From: Clostridia bacterium
GTDB taxonomy: Bacteria; Bacillota; Clostridia; Oscillospirales; RGIG7773
DNA length: 15,160 bases
NCBI GenBank assembly: GCA_017554835.1
Contig: JAFZHO010000032.1
Location: 1-15,160 of the forward strand
Reading direction: 5' to 3'
Shown here: piece after piece, positions 14,178-15,160 of the stretch
How positions within the stretch are numbered: the first letter of the stretch is position 1
How the letters are laid out: each line of letters opens with the position of its first letter
Program-made: the position numbers and the translations under genes
Notes under the pieces: generated by a model
What the model saw: the letters and a program-made list of their open reading frames with translations, nothing else
Databases searched by the model: none
What the model was told of the DNA's origin: nothing

Positions 14178-15160
14178 ATGAGAAATATTATTAACATTAA
14201 TTCAAATTGGTCATTTGGCAAAAACGTAGCAGAGCTTCCCGCTTTGATGCCAACTGACTGGGAAGAAATTAACCTTCCTCATTCATGGAACGCTATCGAT
14301 GGTCAGGACGGAAATAACGACTACCACCGTGGCACCTGCTACTATGCAAAAACTCTAAAAAAATCCGATCTTCCCGAAAGTGATAACTATTATCTTGAAA
14401 TAAGAGGCGCAAACTCCTCTGCCGACGTTTATCTCAACGGCAAAAACCTTGCTCACCACGACGGCGGTTATTCAACCTGGCGCGTTAATTTAACCGAAAA
14501 CCTTCAGGAAGAGAACCTTCTTGTTATCGCAGTTGATAACTCTGCAAACGAAACCGTATATCCTCAGATGGCAGACTTTACTTTCTACGGCGGACTATAC
14601 AGAGACGTTAATATTATCTGCGTAAACCAGTCTCATTTCGATCTTGACTACTACGGCGCCCCCGGTATTGCCGTTACCCCCGAAATAGATGGAGAAAACG
14701 CAAAAGTTCACGTTGAAACCTACCTTACAAACAAAAAAGAAGGTCAGACAATCCGTTTTGCTATATATGATAAAGAAGAAAACGAACTAAAAGCCGTAGA
14801 AACTTCCGAAAGCAGCGCAGATTTCCTAATCGAAAACGTTCGCCTATGGAACGGAAAAATTGACCCATATCTTTACTGCTGCGAAGCAGAGCTTATGGAA
14901 AACGGCGAAGTAATCGATAACGTTTGCACCCGTTTTGGTTGCAGAACTTTTAAAATCGACCCTGAAAACGGATTTATCCTAAACGGCAAAGAATACCCAC
15001 TTCGCGGCGTTTCCCGCCATCAGGATAGATGGGGCTTCGGTAACGCGCTTTTACCTGAGCATCACGAGGAAGATATTGATTTAATCTGCGAAATGGGAGC
15101 AACAACAATCCGTCTTGCTCACTATCAGCACGACCAGTATTTCTATGACCTTTGCGATGA
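14178..15160 (+). CDS. GH2-family beta-glycosidase, N-terminal 327 residues (runs off right edge)
   Basis: Start of a glycoside hydrolase family 2 enzyme, most like beta-galactosidases. The ATG at 14178 has AGGAG 7 bases upstream. Residues about 1-165 form the jelly-roll sugar-binding domain (INLPHSWNAIDGQDG, HRGTCYYAKTL, ADVYLNGKNLAHHDGGYS, FTFYGGLYRDV). Residues about 170-260 form the immunoglobulin-like middle domain, opening with HFDLDYYGAPGIAVTP. The TIM barrel starts at about 265 with GFILNGKEYPLRGVSRHQDRWG (RGVSRHQDR from 276) and MGATTIRLAHYQH. The acid/base and nucleophile glutamates lie beyond the window, so activity cannot be judged. No signal peptide is present, suggesting cytoplasmic action on a sugar brought in by the preceding symporter. 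Confidence 0.9.
   Translation, partial: MRNIININSNWSFGKNVAELPALMPTDWEEINLPHSWNAIDGQDGNNDYHRGTCYYAKTLKKSDLPESDNYYLEIRGANSSADVYLNGKNLAHHDGGYSTWRVNLTENLQEENLLVIAVDNSANETVYPQMADFTFYGGLYRDVNIICVNQSHFDLDYYGAPGIAVTPEIDGENAKVHVETYLTNKKEGQTIRFAIYDKEENELKAVETSESSADFLIENVRLWNGKIDPYLYCCEAELMENGEVIDNVCTRFGCRTFKIDPENGFILNGKEYPLRGVSRHQDRWGFGNALLPEHHEEDIDLICEMGATTIRLAHYQHDQYFYDLCD

Noticed and set aside
1..15160. tRNA, CRISPR, insertion sequence, phage or toxin-antitoxin elements
   Set aside because: I looked for repeat-spacer arrays, long terminal inverted repeats, transposase motifs and cloverleaf-type sequences, and saw none. The right-hand sugar locus has no visible mobility genes or flanking repeats.

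Overview
The window is AT-rich chromosomal DNA from a low-GC Gram-positive bacterium. The class Clostridia is most likely, possibly a gut lineage near the Oscillospirales. The evidence is the gene order rimP-nusA-rnpM-ylxQ-infB, a NusA without C-terminal acidic repeats, strong AGGAGG-type ribosome binding sites, TTG and GTG starts, sigmaA-type promoters, and an FtsEX operon that carries its own peptidoglycan hydrolase. The genus cannot be fixed from sequence alone. I see no tRNA, rRNA, CRISPR array, insertion sequence or prophage gene. Nearly all the DNA is coding, and the longest gene-free stretch is about 290 bases (9105-9394).

Region 1 (1-3190). A minus-strand translation/transcription operon reads rimP, nusA, rnpM (ylxR), ylxQ, infB, and infB runs off the left edge inside its P-loop. 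Its leader holds a terminator-like hairpin, which fits NusA-dependent attenuation as known for the Bacillus subtilis nusA operon. Its promoter is back to back with that of a plus-strand 23S rRNA methyltransferase gene (rlmA type). Both promoters appear to use the same palindromic -35 hexamer, TTGCAA.

Region 2 (3216-9104). rlmA converges on a five-gene minus-strand cluster: a CdaR/PucR-type regulator, ftsE, ftsX, a coiled-coil M23 peptidoglycan hydrolase and a PDZ/S41 protease (CtpA type). FtsEX is the ABC-type membrane complex that activates cell-wall hydrolases at division or elongation. The hydrolase next to it has a coiled-coil region of the kind that contacts FtsX and keeps all its metal ligands. 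The protease may tune hydrolase levels. One bidirectional terminator serves rlmA and ctpA and contains both stop codons.

Region 3 (9395-11464, plus). A stand-alone prephenate dehydrogenase (tyrA) and a GT4 glycosyltransferase resembling diacylglycerol glucosyltransferases, each with a recognisable promoter.

Region 4 (11504-15160, plus). A sugar-use locus: a GH172 (DUF2961) enzyme, a GPH-family cation/sugar symporter, and a GH2 beta-glycosidase cut off by the right edge. Neither enzyme has a signal peptide, so an imported small glycoside would be split in the cytoplasm. The symporter has a perfect-consensus sigmaA promoter overlapped by an inverted repeat. A hairpin separates it from the GH2 gene, which has no obvious promoter of its own. 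This is the part most likely to hold an undescribed pathway.
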